Source of the DNA: Neocallimastix lanati (nom. inval.)
Lineage: Eukaryota > Neocallimastigomycota > Neocallimastigomycetes > Neocallimastigales > Neocallimastigaceae
Direction of reading: 5' to 3'
Assembly (NCBI GenBank): GCA_016946835.1
Contig: JACVTC010000083.1
Location: forward strand, 522,501-586,500
Length of the DNA: 64,000 nucleotides
Under the pieces are notes generated by a model, which was given only the letters and a program-made list of their open reading frames with translations, was not told the origin of the DNA and ran no database searches. Made by a program: the position numbers and the translations under genes. Within the stretch, counting starts at the first letter, position 1, and each line of letters starts with the position of its first letter. Shown one piece after another: positions 26,801 through 38,089 of the stretch.

Positions 26801-28040
26801 CATCAAATTCATTAAGAAGAATTGAGAAGTAGTTACTTGAGAATATTTCATTATGCTTTTCATTACACATGCGTTGGGACCACTTGAATCTTCTAGAAGG
26901 AGTAGGAGCACGAAAACCTTCTGAGTCATCTTTCTTACAGGAAAGGATAAGAGGGAAGTGGTCAGATATATCATTGAATGTACTACAAACAGATACCTTA
27001 TTAATGTATTCCTTCATTTTACAATTAAATAAAACATGATCAATACAAGATGATCTACCATCCCGAGCCCATGTGAAATCGAGACCTGATAAGTATTTAG
27101 TGAACCACTGATAAGATGATTTATTAAGTAAACTATCTAATTGGGATTTAGACATATTAAAGTCACCTACAAGAATAGAAGGTGTATTAGTATGTTTCTT
27201 TATCCAATTAATAATTTCTGAAAAGGCATTCTTTCTTTCTTCCTTATGAGTGACCGTAGGAACATAAATATTACCAATAGTGCATTTAATTCCCCAAAAA
27301 GAAGTAATGTTGACAGAAATGATATACTTATATTCAAGGGGATCAGGAGAAAATGAACATGAACGATGTACACTTATACTAAGACCTCTCATACCGGGTA
27401 TATTTGGATCAGCTTTACGTAAAATTGTATTATAGTGACAAAGAAATGGGTAATTATTTGAATGTGCATTAAGGTATTGGCTATTACCGACCTCTTGCAA
27501 GCAAATACAGATGGGTTTAAAAATTTCATTAAAGTATCTAATACCATCACGTTTTTCATCATTCCATCCATTAATATTCCAACTGACACAAAGATTAAAG
27601 AACTGAGTAGACGGTGAATAAATATTACTATAAAGAAAATCTTTAGCCATTGATTTAGTTTCAAAAGAAGAAAATTTGTTGTTAAATTTCTTAACTTCAC
27701 TGAAAGTTCTGATTTTGTCGGTTTGGATCCAATTAATTTTATTGATTGGAAGGCAATGGGTAAGAAGAAATAAAATATTTAGGTAATAAGTGGGTTTATC
27801 ATAGTTTATCCTTAAAATGAAGTAATTTTCCATATTAGGTGTGTGTGTTTTTATAATTCCATAAACTATTTCATTGCAATTGGAAATACGTTTACTAAGA
27901 AATTCCCAAAGTTTACTAACAGACCATGATTGAAGATCATGAATAAAGATAAGAATGAAATCTTTATTCTGAATATCGAATCTTCGAAGACCACGTCGCA
28001 AAACAGGTATAGTTGCTGAATTTGAAGAAGTATTATACAT
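23768..28040 (-). mobile_element. Nearly full-length APE-type non-LTR retrotransposon (LINE copy 1)
   Basis: A minus-strand LINE of about 4.3 kb. It contains one long reading frame and a 3' end marked by a run of 33 T on the plus strand (23768-23800), which is its poly(A) tail. The 5' boundary is not resolved: the ATG is at 28040 and a 5' UTR may continue into 28041-28991. I found no target-site duplication. The 3' UTR, about 110 nt, ends in TCTA before the tail, as in the other copies at 29307 and 29027. The tail abuts the relic at 23150-23767. Confidence 0.9.
23912..28040 (-). pseudogene. LINE polyprotein: endonuclease, reverse transcriptase, zinc knuckle (two stops, one frameshift)
   Basis: From the N terminus: an unassigned region of about 180 residues; an apurinic-like endonuclease (SWNINGW, CLQEV, VGDFNM, SDHFPL); reverse transcriptase motifs (NNKAPGPDGIPIEFF, YRGISLINV, FLDLKKAYDSV with the motif A Asp, RGVRQGCPLSPILFN, FADDIVLVAPS with the catalytic Asp pair); and near the C terminus a CPCC-x13-H-x4-C knuckle. 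Three lesions: an in-frame TAA at 25845-25847 just before the conserved RPEQFGF; one extra base in an A6 run (plus strand, 25430-25435) inside the catalytic FADD motif; and an in-frame TAG at 24101-24103, after which the frame continues through the family's KSVDV tail to TAA at 23912-23914. Everything else is open, so decay is recent, or some lesions are homopolymer sequencing errors. Confidence 0.9.
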
Positions 28041-28989
28041 ATCAAGAAAGCCTAAAAAATAAAATAAAAGAAGAATAAAATAAAAATAATAAAAATAATA
28101 AAAAAAAAAATAGATAAAAAAAATTTTTTTTTTTTTTTTATATATATATATAATAAAATAAATTAAAAAATAAAAGAGAAAGTAAATTCCCTTTAAATAG
28201 TAAAAAAAAATATTGGTGTTGAATATTTGAAAGCTTGAAATATAAAATTGTTCTTGATGATTGAATAGATTTTAGATTTTGTAAATAATTGATTTTATCC
28301 TGTATAACTGATATAATATTTATAAATTTACTCAAGGGTTAGTAATTTATTGATACAAAATTACTTGTATATACTGTTAAAATGAATAATTGTTTCTTTT
28401 TATCTTTTGAATGATTGTAATTCTTTCAATTAATAAAGCGCTTTAAGATGTTAAAAATTTTCTGTTGAATAATCATAAATTAGCTAAAAGTATATTTAAA
28501 AAAGAAAAAATATTAGTAGAGAAAGACTATAAAAAAGATTCCCATCCGTTAAATAATGTCTTAAACACAAGCTTTGGAGTGAATCAATCTCCTACATTTC
28601 CATTTTACAATAGCTACATGAAAGTATAAATAATACTATAGAAAAATACATATACAAAATAATGCTAAAGTAAAAAATACAATAGATTCATTACAATGAT
28701 AATATGTAGAAACTACATGATATTATTAATTATACAACTCCAATGTTACTACATATCCAGTTTAAAACAATATAAAACATCAGGTTCACTTTCTACAGTC
28801 TTCCAGTATTCCAGTTTTCACTCTTCGTACTAGAAGCCACTTTAGAAAGGATAACCATCGATTATCATCAGAATCACAGAAAGCTGTAATTAGTACACCT
28901 GATATAGGTTATTCCTTTTCCATCAACCCTCCATGGACCTGGAAAAACAGTCCACATCATTGGGGTTATAATTCTTAATGAAATGTACT

Positions 28990-28991
<2 letters not shown>
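28041..28991. other. Unassigned region between LINE copies, with a G/C-richer island
   Basis: 28041-28350 is A/T-rich and could include the 5' UTR of LINE copy 1. From about 28530 to 28985 the sequence is less A/T-biased than true intergenic DNA here. On the plus strand about 68 codons are open up to a TAA near 28973 (with SINPPWTWKNSPHHWGYNS near the end). On the minus strand a shorter frame is also open. I recognise neither. It looks like a gene or element remnant. Confidence 0.4.
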
Positions 28992-29029
<38 letters not shown>

Positions 29030-29264
29030 CAGGGAAGAGAATACACTTCCAAAACTTTATTAATTTTATTGTAAAAAAATACACATGTAGGTGAAAAAGT
29101 ACATTTGAAATTAAAAATAAAAATAAAAGTTAAAAAATAAAAAATAAAAAAAAGCTCAAAAATACTATGTATTTCGGAAAGTTGTACTATGTGGGAATTT
29201 TTCCCTTCCTAACAAATAAAAAAGAAATAAAACCTAGAAGTAACATTTTTAAAATAGATAGTGT

Positions 29265-29274
29265 GGTTTCCACT

Positions 29275-29309
<35 letters not shown>

Positions 29310-31070
29310 CAGGGAAGAGAATACACTTCCAAAACTTTATTAATTTTATTATAAAAAATACATGTAGGTGAAAAGTACATTTGAAATTAAAAATAAAAAA
29401 ATTAAAAAATAAAAAAATAAAAAGCTCGAAATTACTATGTATTTCGGCAAGTTGTACTATGCGGGAATTTTTCCCTTCCTATCAAATAAAAAAGAAATAA
29501 AACCTAGAAGTAACATCTTTAAAATAGATAGTGTGGTGTCCACTAAACTCTCCCCGGACTCATCATTTATTGAACTACTAGGGAGAGATTCATCCTTCGT
29601 AGCAATAGATGACGATCCTGTATTATCATTATGCCTTATCAGTACGACGTCGACGCTCTTGGATAAGTTTGGTATTTTGCAATACCTATCAAATAATAGC
29701 TCAAACGAACTACTAATGATAGGTATTGCACTTGTTAAGAATTCCGCCAAGCCCACAATTTTTGGAACAGGTGACTCAGATGAACCTTTGAAAAGTAGTT
29801 CATTTAATTGTCTCTGTTCCCCACTATCGAAATGTAGCTCATTTAAAACTAAAGTCCCACCAAGAAGGAACAAGTATATATAATGATTGATATAATCTTC
29901 AAAATTAGAAATAGAGTCATAGGAAGAAAGAGGATTAAACGCTCTAATCTTCCTAAGGAATAAAACATAGAGATCATCGATGAAATTTAAAGAATTCCAT
30001 CTAAAAGATGCAAGAGCATCGCATTTAAAAATCCAATGTTCAAAAGATTGTTTATCTTCGCCACAACAGGGGCAATACTTGAGACAATCTTCTGAAACTC
30101 TACCCATTCTAATAGCAATAGTAGTATTGTATTTATAACCACAGCGTAAACGTATAATCCACGAAAACCCTAAGTTGAATTGGGGATATTTTAAACTAAG
30201 CATAATTATAGCTTTATTGTTTGAGAACTTATTACGATCGTAATTTTGACCTTTAATACCTTGAAATTTGGCAACTGATTTCCAGTAACGTTCTAAAATA
30301 TCGTCATATTTTTCACATTTATATTTTTTGATTTTTTTATACAGTGTTCTAGATTCTTTAGTCCAGGAATAATGATGCATTTTGGGAATAGATTTAATAA
30401 GATCCTTTATAATACAGTTTGATTTACTCCATTTTGCAAATGATTTAATCTGTAAGGCTGCGCAGACACCAGCAATAGGAGGAATGCTTAGATCTCGAGA
30501 TAAAGCATAAGTACTCATAGTAGAATTATGTCTAATATAGTCATTGTCTTCTGAACTTGTTTTACCATTTTTAGAGAAGGAGCCGACACACCAAAATAGA
30601 CCAGTATTAATTAATGTTTGAATTCTGGCCGTTCTGGATTTGTTTGAACCAAGTAAAGGAGAATAATAAATTACTTTACTAATAACAAAGGATTGAAGAA
30701 CTTTTTTCTTGTATGCAATAGGGATAAGTTTAATTGAGAAGAAATGTGTAAATGAAAGAAGGGATTTTCTAACTTTAAAATGCATGTGAGATATAATGTG
30801 ATCTAGTAAGAGATCATCAGAAAAAGGAATACCAAGATAAATATAACTAGAAACTTTAGGAATAGCATTCATTCCTAAATAGAAGGTTGGGTCACTATAG
30901 TTTGGAGGAGATTGGAAGTTCATTGGTTTTATAACCATAGTTGCACATTTTTCAATACCAAAAGTCATTTCATTTAAATTAGCCCATCTATGTACCTTTT
31001 TTAGTAATTTTTCTAAATTTTTTGCACTTGGAGCAATGAGAACAACATCATCAGCAATGGTTTCCACTAA
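29265..31070. repeat. 12-bp target-site duplication flanking LINE copy 2
   Basis: GGTTTCCACTAA occurs at 29265-29276 and 31059-31070, immediately outside the poly(T) and the truncated 5' end of LINE copy 2. This feature spans both repeats. The sequence is part of the Ser-Leu-Val-Glu-Thr coding region of the host LINE tail. Confidence 0.9.
29277..31058 (-). mobile_element. LINE copy 2, 5'-truncated, inserted into LINE copy X
   Basis: An insertion of 1782 bp that starts (minus strand) inside the reverse transcriptase catalytic motif (ADDVVLIAPS) and ends in a poly(A) tail (30 T on the plus strand, 29277-29306). It is flanked by perfect 12-bp direct repeats GGTTTCCACTAA at 29265-29276 and 31059-31070. 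Truncation at the 5' end, an A-tail and a target-site duplication directly after the tail are the classic signs of target-primed reverse transcription. Confidence 0.93.
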
Positions 31071-31247
31071 ACTCTCCCCGGATACATCATTTATTGAACT
31101 ACTAGGGCGAGATTCACCCTTCGTAGAAATAGATGAAGATCCTGTATTATCATTATGCCTTATCAGTATGACGTCGACGCTCTTGGATAAGTTTTTTACA
31201 TTCTTCAATATTTCTTGGAGTGAAGATTCGCAATACAGAACTACCAA
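29457..31247 (-). pseudogene. Fortuitous chimeric ORF of two LINE copies (596 codons)
   Basis: An open frame with no ATG at its start runs from the tail of LINE copy X into the reverse transcriptase C-terminal part of LINE copy 2 by chance in-frame joining at the insertion point (31058/31059). Order: KSVDVILIRHNDN tail, then IADDVVLIAPSAK, the thumb and connection region (KVIYYSPLLGSNKSR; HYSWTKESRTL), a CPCC-x13-H-x4-C knuckle, then a second KSVDVVLIRHNDN tail and the stop at 29457. It lacks the endonuclease and reverse transcriptase motifs A and B, so it cannot be an active enzyme. The C-terminal two thirds show what an undamaged LINE C terminus looks like in this family. Confidence 0.85.
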
Positions 31248-31259
31248 AAAAAAAAAAAA

Positions 31260-34200
31260 AAAAAAAATTCAAATAAACTTACTTATTATATGTTAAAGAT
31301 TCCTTTTTGGATTAATTAAACGATTCACTTGTAGTAAATAAACAAATAAATAGTAAATAAATAAAGTAATATAATGTTTAAATAAAACAATTTTCATTTT
31401 TTACACTCTAAAAATATAATAAATTTTATTAATTCACACAAAATAAACAAAAAATTTTAATAAATAAAAACTTTTTTTTTAAAACTTTTATTTTATTTGA
31501 GGGATTTTTTTTCTAAATTTATATTTTATGGTCAAACGCAGTAATTAATTCTTAGGAAACTTCTAATTCTGCATTTAATAGTTGTAATTTTGAATAAATT
31601 ATTTTTTAGAGAATAAATATTTTTTTTTAACTTTTTATAAAAAACTAATATAATAAAATTATTTTTTAACAAGAACCTTTTTCTAAAAAAGAAAAATTTT
31701 AATTAAGAAAAAATAATAAAATAACTTTTTTTTTTTTATATTCAATTTTAATTAATCTATTCTATCTTTAAAATAAAATAGTTTTAAGTTTTTGATTTTT
31801 GTTTTTGTTTAGATTTTTTTTGGGAAGGATTCACAGAGATTTTAAACTTTTAATATTTTTGTTACTATATATAATAAATCAATTTTTTATAATAAAATTC
31901 AGAGAAAAATATATATTTTTTTTAAAATAAATCAAATCCAATAAAATCGAAGTAAAGACTATTGCATATTTTTATTAAAAAAACAAATAAAAGCTTTAAT
32001 CAGAAAAATTCTGATTTTAAACTAATTTTATTTTTTTATTCATTACTACACAAGCTTCCTTTTTATAGGTCTACCATGTATCATAATGTTTTGTCTTTCC
32101 AATAGTCCAATTTTTTCATAAGAACATAAGGAGCCTATTAATAAAGATTTTCTTTTTACCACATTCAGGAACTTATTCTCGATTAATATTATCAAGAAGG
32201 AAAAAGATAGAGGGCCTTTTTATAGGGATTTTAAGTCCATTGTAGATTCCTTAAATAGTGCTTCCAAATTAATATTCCTAAAAGTGTAAGCCATTTCTTC
32301 AAAACAGCTGCATAATTAAGAATTAGTAGTCTCAATAATTAAATATTATTTTCCAAGAGTAAGAATATTAACATTCTTCAGAAAAAAAGAAAAATTCATT
32401 ATTATTAAGTTTCATATATTATTATTTCCTTCAAATTTTTATCTTCATTTTTTTATTTTTTCAAGTATCTTTTTTTTTTTCTTAATTCTTTTTTATTGTT
32501 TTTTAAAAAATTTGTCAAAAAATAATTTTTATTTTTGCCCTTCTTTCTTCTTTATCTTTCTAAAAAAGTATCTTTTTCAAAGAAAAAAAAAACTGTACTT
32601 GTTTGAACCTTTTATAGTTTTTTTTTTTTTTTTCAATATGAGTATTTTTATTCATTTATATTATTATTTGAATTGTAAATACTATGAGAACTATAACATA
32701 CAATAAAATATTATTCTTTTTGAATAAAGAAAAAAAAAGAAAAAAAATTTTTTTAATTATATTGTAATAATATATTATTATAAATTATACATATATAAAA
32801 TATAAAATATGTAATTACATATAATACTAATAAATAAATTAAATTGTTTTCTTTAGTGGAGTATAATTTTTAATATATTAACATATACATCAATATATTA
32901 AACTTTTAGTTAATAAGTTAATAATAAAAAAAAGTTTTGGTATTTGATCAAATCAAAAATGTTCTATTTAATTAATTATATATAATTATTTAATTTTTAT
33001 ATTAGCAATATATTAATGATGTATTATTCAATACAAATATTAAATCATATTTCTACTTTTCTAATATGAATAAAATGGAATATATAAAAAATTATATTGA
33101 TAATATATTTTGTTTTTAATTTTTATATATATATAATTTTTCTAAACTCGGATATAAAAATATAAAATTAAATAGTATTTAACTATATTTATTTATTATA
33201 TATATTACATTTATAATATATATATTTTTTACATAAAAGGAAATTATTAAAAATTTATCTAAACATTTTTTTTAATAAAATGAATAATAAATAATTAAAA
33301 ATGGATAAAGTGAATAGAGATTAATAAATAATATAATAATAAATAACTAATAAATAAATAAATAACTAATAAATAAATAACTAATAAATAAATAACTAAT
33401 AAATAAATAAATAATGAATAATAAATAATGAATAATAAATAAATAATGAATAATAAATAAATAATGAATAATAATAATAAAATACTTTTTTTGTATTAAA
33501 AATACAGAAAATATGTATAATTTTTTTTATTTTCTTTATATACAATTTTTTTATTATAATATATTCAATGTGAATATTTTTATAATAAAGGTAAATATGA
33601 ATTTTTTTTCTCGAGGAAACAGTAAAATGATAGAGTTTAAAATTTTTTTTCATTTTTTTTTTCTTATTTTATTATTATAAATTTAAAAAATATTTAAATT
33701 TTTTTATAAAAAAATTATATTTATTTATTATTTATTTATTTATTTTTTTATTAATTTTTGATTTATTAAATTTTCTATGATTAATTAAAATTTATTTTTA
33801 TTTTTTTTTCGAAGCTTTTATTATTTTTTATTTTATTTAAATCTGTTATATACATTTATTGATATCTTTAATTTATACAATGTATTCTTTTTTTTTTAAA
33901 ATGTAATACATAAAATATAATTAACTATTTAATCATCCTAGTCTAAAAAAACAAATATCATTCTATTGAATGCATTATTTTAATTATATATGCATAATAA
34001 AAAATACATAAATGTGATAAATATAATGTATTTTTTTTTTATTAATAGAGTGTAGGCTTGTGTAATTGAATTGAATAATGTCAACAATATAACTACGTAA
34101 TAAGAATTTGGAATCAATAAAATCATATATAAAAAACTTCTTATTACTACTTTGAAATGAAAAGACCAATTAATTAATAATAATAATAAAATAATAAATA

Positions 34201-35458
34201 ATAAATAATAAATAATAAATAATAAATAATAAAAATAATAAATAATGAATAATAAATAAATAAATAAATAATAATTAATAATAAATAAATAAATAAATAA
34301 TAATTAATAATAAATAAATAAATAAATAAATAATGAATAATAAATAAATAAATAATGAATAATAAATAAACAAATAAATAATGAATAATAAATAAATAAA
34401 TAATAAATAATAAATAATAAATAATAAATAATAAATAATAAATAATAAATAAATAATAAATAATAAATAATAAATAATAAATAATAAATAAATAATAAAT
34501 AATTGAATAATAAATAATAAATAATAAATAATAAATAATAAATAATAAATAATTGAATAATAAATAATAAATAATAAATAATGAAAAATAAAAAAAATAT
34601 ATTTTATTTAATTATAAAATTTCAAATCATTTTTTTTTGTTGTTTAATGAATTTATGATTAGCTTTTATCTATATTATCAGAGAATAAATTATTTTTAAA
34701 AATATTGATATTTTTATTTTATAATTTATAATTTATAATATAATAATGTAGCTATTATTTTTGTATCTTATTCTTATTAATTATATATTAATAATAAAAA
34801 ATAATATTATTTATACTAATATATAAACCTTTAAACATAATTTTCATTTTTATATTATATATATATTGTAAAAGAGAATACTATATTGTAATATTTTCTA
34901 AATTATATACTTAATTCTAGAACTCTATAATTTTAATGATAACTCATTTTTAATTTCATAATTTTTATATTTCAATATGATTTTTGTAATAATAATAATA
35001 ATAATAAAATATAATAAAATATAATAATAATAATAAAATATAATAATAATAATAAAATATAATAATAATAATAAAATATAATAATAATAATAATAATAAT
35101 AAAATATAATAATAATAATAATAATAAAATATAATAATAATAATATAATAATAATTAAAATGAAACGACTATAAAAAATAAAAAAAAAAATAAAAAAGAA
35201 AAAAGAAAAAAGAAAATTTTTATTTTTTATTTATAAATTTATTTTTTTAATAAAATATAATATTTACATTGAATTAATTTTAAAGTAATTTTTTTCTTTG
35301 TCGGTCTCTTAAGAAACTTATTAAAATCACTATAAAAATATATAATAAAAATATATAAATGAAAAAAAAAAAGAAACATATAATTATTTCTTCATTTTTT
35401 TTTCTTTATTTTATTTATTATGATGATAAGTTTATGAAAATCTACCATCTTCAATTTC
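31260..35458. other. Gene-free A/T-rich region with microsatellites and a possible element remnant
   Basis: No gene seen. At about 32040-32340 the sequence is less A/T-biased. On the minus strand a frame of about 57 codons begins GPLSFSFLIILIEN, faintly like the reverse transcriptase PLSPILFNLFIND motif; this is a weak resemblance. Microsatellites: (AATAAATA)n at about 33310-33480, AATAAT/AAATAAAT arrays at about 34170-34590, and AATAATAATAAAATAT units at about 34990-35155. The rest is homopolymer-rich A/T DNA. Confidence 0.55.
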
Positions 35459-36622
35459 CTATTTATTTTGTGACTGTGAATGTGAAAAATCTTTCATATC
35501 ATTATCATTATTATATTCATTACTGCTATATGAATACTCTTTTGATTTGAAATCGTGATAATCTTCATGAGATTGACGCCCAAACTCATGATTTTCTTCA
35601 TGTTCAAAACCTTTTTCTTCTTTCCATCTACGATGTGGAAAACCTTTTCCTTTTTTTTTCTCCCATCTGTGATAATGACCTTCATGATAAGGTGGGAAGG
35701 CCTGTTCTTCACTTTTCTTCCATTTATAGAATGGACAATCTTCTGGAGAAAAAGTATCCATATTTTCTTTCATTTTATGGAATGGACAATCCTTTGTTGA
35801 AAAATCAGTTTTATCTTCTTTCATTGTATTAAGTTGAAAATTATCTGGTGGTGGAAAAACAAGTTGATTTCTATCACCTCCCCAATAAACACGCCCTCTT
35901 AGACCATTGCCACGTCTAAATGATGGTGGTGGTGGTAAATTTGGAGGTGGTTCATTCTTAAAGCCACCACGTGGAGGAGGAGGTGGCGGTGGTGGGAATT
36001 TATTTTTTTTTTTATTTGATTTTTTAGATTTGTCATAACACCTACATACACAATGCTTCAAAATATAACCATCATCATCTTTGTTCTTATCACCATCATC
36101 GTCCGGAATAGTGGTGGTTGTTGGTTTGGAGGTAGTTGATGAAGTTGTAGTTTCATTAATAGTAGAAGTTGAAATTTCTCCAGTTGTTGAAGTTGAAGTT
36201 TCCTTAGCAGTGGAAGTAGTAATTGGCTCCGTTTCTATTTCATTATCTTCTTCGTTGTATAAATTTTCATCTTCATAATCTAATTCAAATACATCAAAAT
36301 TTTTATTATTTTCCTTTTCATCATTGTCATCCTCATTAGATGGAACAACTACACAGGTGCAAGAACAATTTTCAAGATTATTATCTTCATTTTTCTTATT
36401 TTTTTTATGCTTCTTTTTATCTTTTTTTTTTTTTTTTAAAGTTTCAAAATTATCTCTTGGATAAAAATCGTCAAAAATTAAATTTGCTTCATCCTTACTT
36501 GCATTGTCAATTTCAGAATTTAAATTTAACACATCATCTTCATCAAATTTATTTACTAAGATTTCCGACTTAATAAAAGGGAAGATAGCTAATAATAAAT
36601 ATAAAATGTTCTTTTTATTCAT
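35459..36622 (-). CDS. Secreted low-complexity protein with paired CxCxC and DCPF motifs
   Basis: 387 residues with no family I recognise. Residues 1-19 (MNKKNILYLLLAIFPFIKS) form a clear signal peptide. Then come acidic segments, a Lys-rich stretch near 63-78, a first CxCxC motif (ENCSCTC, near 85), a Ser/Thr-rich linker (likely O-glycosylated), a second CxCxC motif (KHCVCRC, near 188), a basic stretch, poly-Pro blocks, two copies of DCPF-H/Y-K (near 281 and 298), and a C-terminal tail rich in His, Glu, Lys and Tyr. There is no transmembrane segment after the signal peptide, so the protein is probably secreted or wall-associated. The ATG at 36622-36620 is the natural start. A 45-nt A-tract (36712-36756 on the plus strand, T on the sense strand) lies about 90 bp upstream. 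Single exon. Function unknown. Confidence 0.8.
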   Translation of the reverse strand: MNKKNILYLLLAIFPFIKSEILVNKFDEDDVLNLNSEIDNASKDEANLIFDDFYPRDNFETLKKKKKDKKKHKKNKKNEDNNLENCSCTCVVVPSNEDDNDEKENNKNFDVFELDYEDENLYNEEDNEIETEPITTSTAKETSTSTTGEISTSTINETTTSSTTSKPTTTTIPDDDGDKNKDDDGYILKHCVCRCYDKSKKSNKKKNKFPPPPPPPPRGGFKNEPPPNLPPPPSFRRGNGLRGRVYWGGDRNQLVFPPPDNFQLNTMKEDKTDFSTKDCPFHKMKENMDTFSPEDCPFYKWKKSEEQAFPPYHEGHYHRWEKKKGKGFPHRRWKEEKGFEHEENHEFGRQSHEDYHDFKSKEYSYSSNEYNNDNDMKDFSHSQSQNK

Positions 36623-36709
36623 TTTGTATTATTATTATCATATTATTAATTATTTTATTCTAATTATTTAATATTATATTATATTTTTAATTAAACTTAT
36701 TTAAGTTTA

Positions 36710-36764
<55 letters not shown>

Positions 36765-37936
36765 GGCTGCTATTATATATATATTATTTTTTAATTTTAC
36801 TGTTATACTATTTTAATATTTCGACTTTCAGTTATCTTTATTATATTATTTTATTTATTTATTCATTTATTCTATTTTACTTTATTTTATAAATTTTTTC
36901 TTTTTCTTTTTTTTTTTTTTTTTTTTTTTTGTTATTCTTTTAGTTTTTAAATTAATACATTATATTTAATAAAAATAGATAATATTACCTTCTGTAAATG
37001 AATAATTATAATTATCACAATAATGATATTCTTTAAAATATAGTAATATTTTAAGAGAGTTTTTAAATAAATAATAATAATAATAAAAATGACTAAATAA
37101 ATTATTAAAAAAAAAAAAAAAAACTAAATAAAATAAAATTCTATTGTTTATGTGTAAATTTTAATTATTATAATTAGAAGTAATTATATAAAAAATAGTT
37201 TTTACAGTGGCGTGTATATGGGATATGGGATAGATTGTTTATTGATTGTGATTAATTTAAAAATATTTAGAAAAAATAATAAAAACAATATTTAATTATA
37301 AATAATTTTAAAATTTTTATAAAAGCCTTTATTTCTATTGGTTAATACTTATTAATTAATTGTAAATATAAAAATAAGATATTAAAAAAATTTAAAAGTT
37401 TAAATTAAAATATTTTATTACTTAAATCTTAATTTGAGCTTTTATTCCTTTGAAAACCATATATTATTACTATTATCATATGAAACACCATTATTGCAAT
37501 AAGAAAAAAAAATAAAAATGAATATAAAATAAGTAAATATAAAATAAATGAATATAAAATAAATGAATATAAAATATTTTTATTATTATTTGAAAAATTA
37601 ATTATTATAATAAATAATTAAAATATTTTATATTCATTTATTTTAATAAAATTTTATTTATTAATTATAATTTTTTTTTTACGGGGAAATTTAATTTATT
37701 ATATATATGGTATATACATAAACTTGAAAGATTGAATGAGAAAAGAAATATAAATATTATATATAAATATAAGATTGTATGAAAAAAAAAGAATAAATTA
37801 TATATATATATTTTATTATACATAAATATAAAAAATTATTAATACAATCAATTTTAATTAAATATAAATATCAATAGTACACTTTCAACTAAAGATGTAA
37901 TATTAAATTTTTATAATACTTTCGAAGTAAAATTAC
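36623..37936. other. Gene-free region between the secreted-protein gene and U6
   Basis: A/T-rich with long A tracts (36712-36756 and near 37111-37123) and a T tract near 36909-36930. This holds the upstream region of the secreted-protein gene. No gene or other structure seen. Confidence 0.6.
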
Positions 37937-37945
37937 AAAAAAAAA
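37937..37945 (-). terminator. RNA polymerase III T-run terminator of U6
   Basis: Nine A on the plus strand, T9 on the sense strand, directly after the 3' hairpin of U6. This is the normal polymerase III stop signal. Confidence 0.85.
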
Positions 37946-38066
37946 TATTTCCTCCGAAGAGGAATCCACTCAAGATATGCGTGTCATCCTTGCACAGGGA
38001 GCCATGCTAATCTTCTCTGTATCGTTTCCAATTTTAATAGATGTCACAATTCCAAAGGAATTGGAC
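37941..38066 (-). ncRNA. U6 spliceosomal snRNA
   Basis: The catalytic snRNA of the spliceosome. On the minus strand from 38066: a 5' stem-loop (GTCCAATTCC pairing with GGAATTGTGAC around a TTT loop), then AATTGGAAACGATACAGAGA containing the invariant ACAGAGA box (38020-38014), AGATTAGCATGG with the AGC triad, GCAAGGATGACACGCA (internal stem-loop side), and a 3' hairpin TTCCTC-TTCG-GAGGAA (37964-37949) running into a T9 terminator. Core blocks match U6 across eukaryotes. No internal intron. It supports the splicing seen in the neighbouring protein genes. The 5' end is set by the base of the first stem; the 3' end by the T run. Confidence 0.97.
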
Positions 38067-38089
38067 GGATAATAATGTTAGATATTTAT

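Larger units (their letters stand above)
28992..31243 (-). mobile_element. LINE copy X, 5'-truncated and split by a nested insertion
   Basis: Only the tail of this minus-strand LINE remains. Its upstream piece, about 31059-31243, encodes the NLSKSVDVILIRHNDNTGSS tail. Its downstream piece, 28992-29276, is the last stretch of coding sequence, the 3' UTR and a poly(A) tail (35 T on the plus strand, 28992-29026). The two pieces are separated by LINE copy 2. Removing that insertion and one copy of the 12-bp duplication makes the pieces continuous, and the result matches the corresponding tail of copy 2 itself almost base for base. Confidence 0.85.

Noticed and set aside
32040-32340. A reverse transcriptase remnant on the minus strand
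   Set aside because: Only a GPLSFSFLIILI stretch resembles a motif B region; no flanking motif lines up, so I did not give it a separate call.
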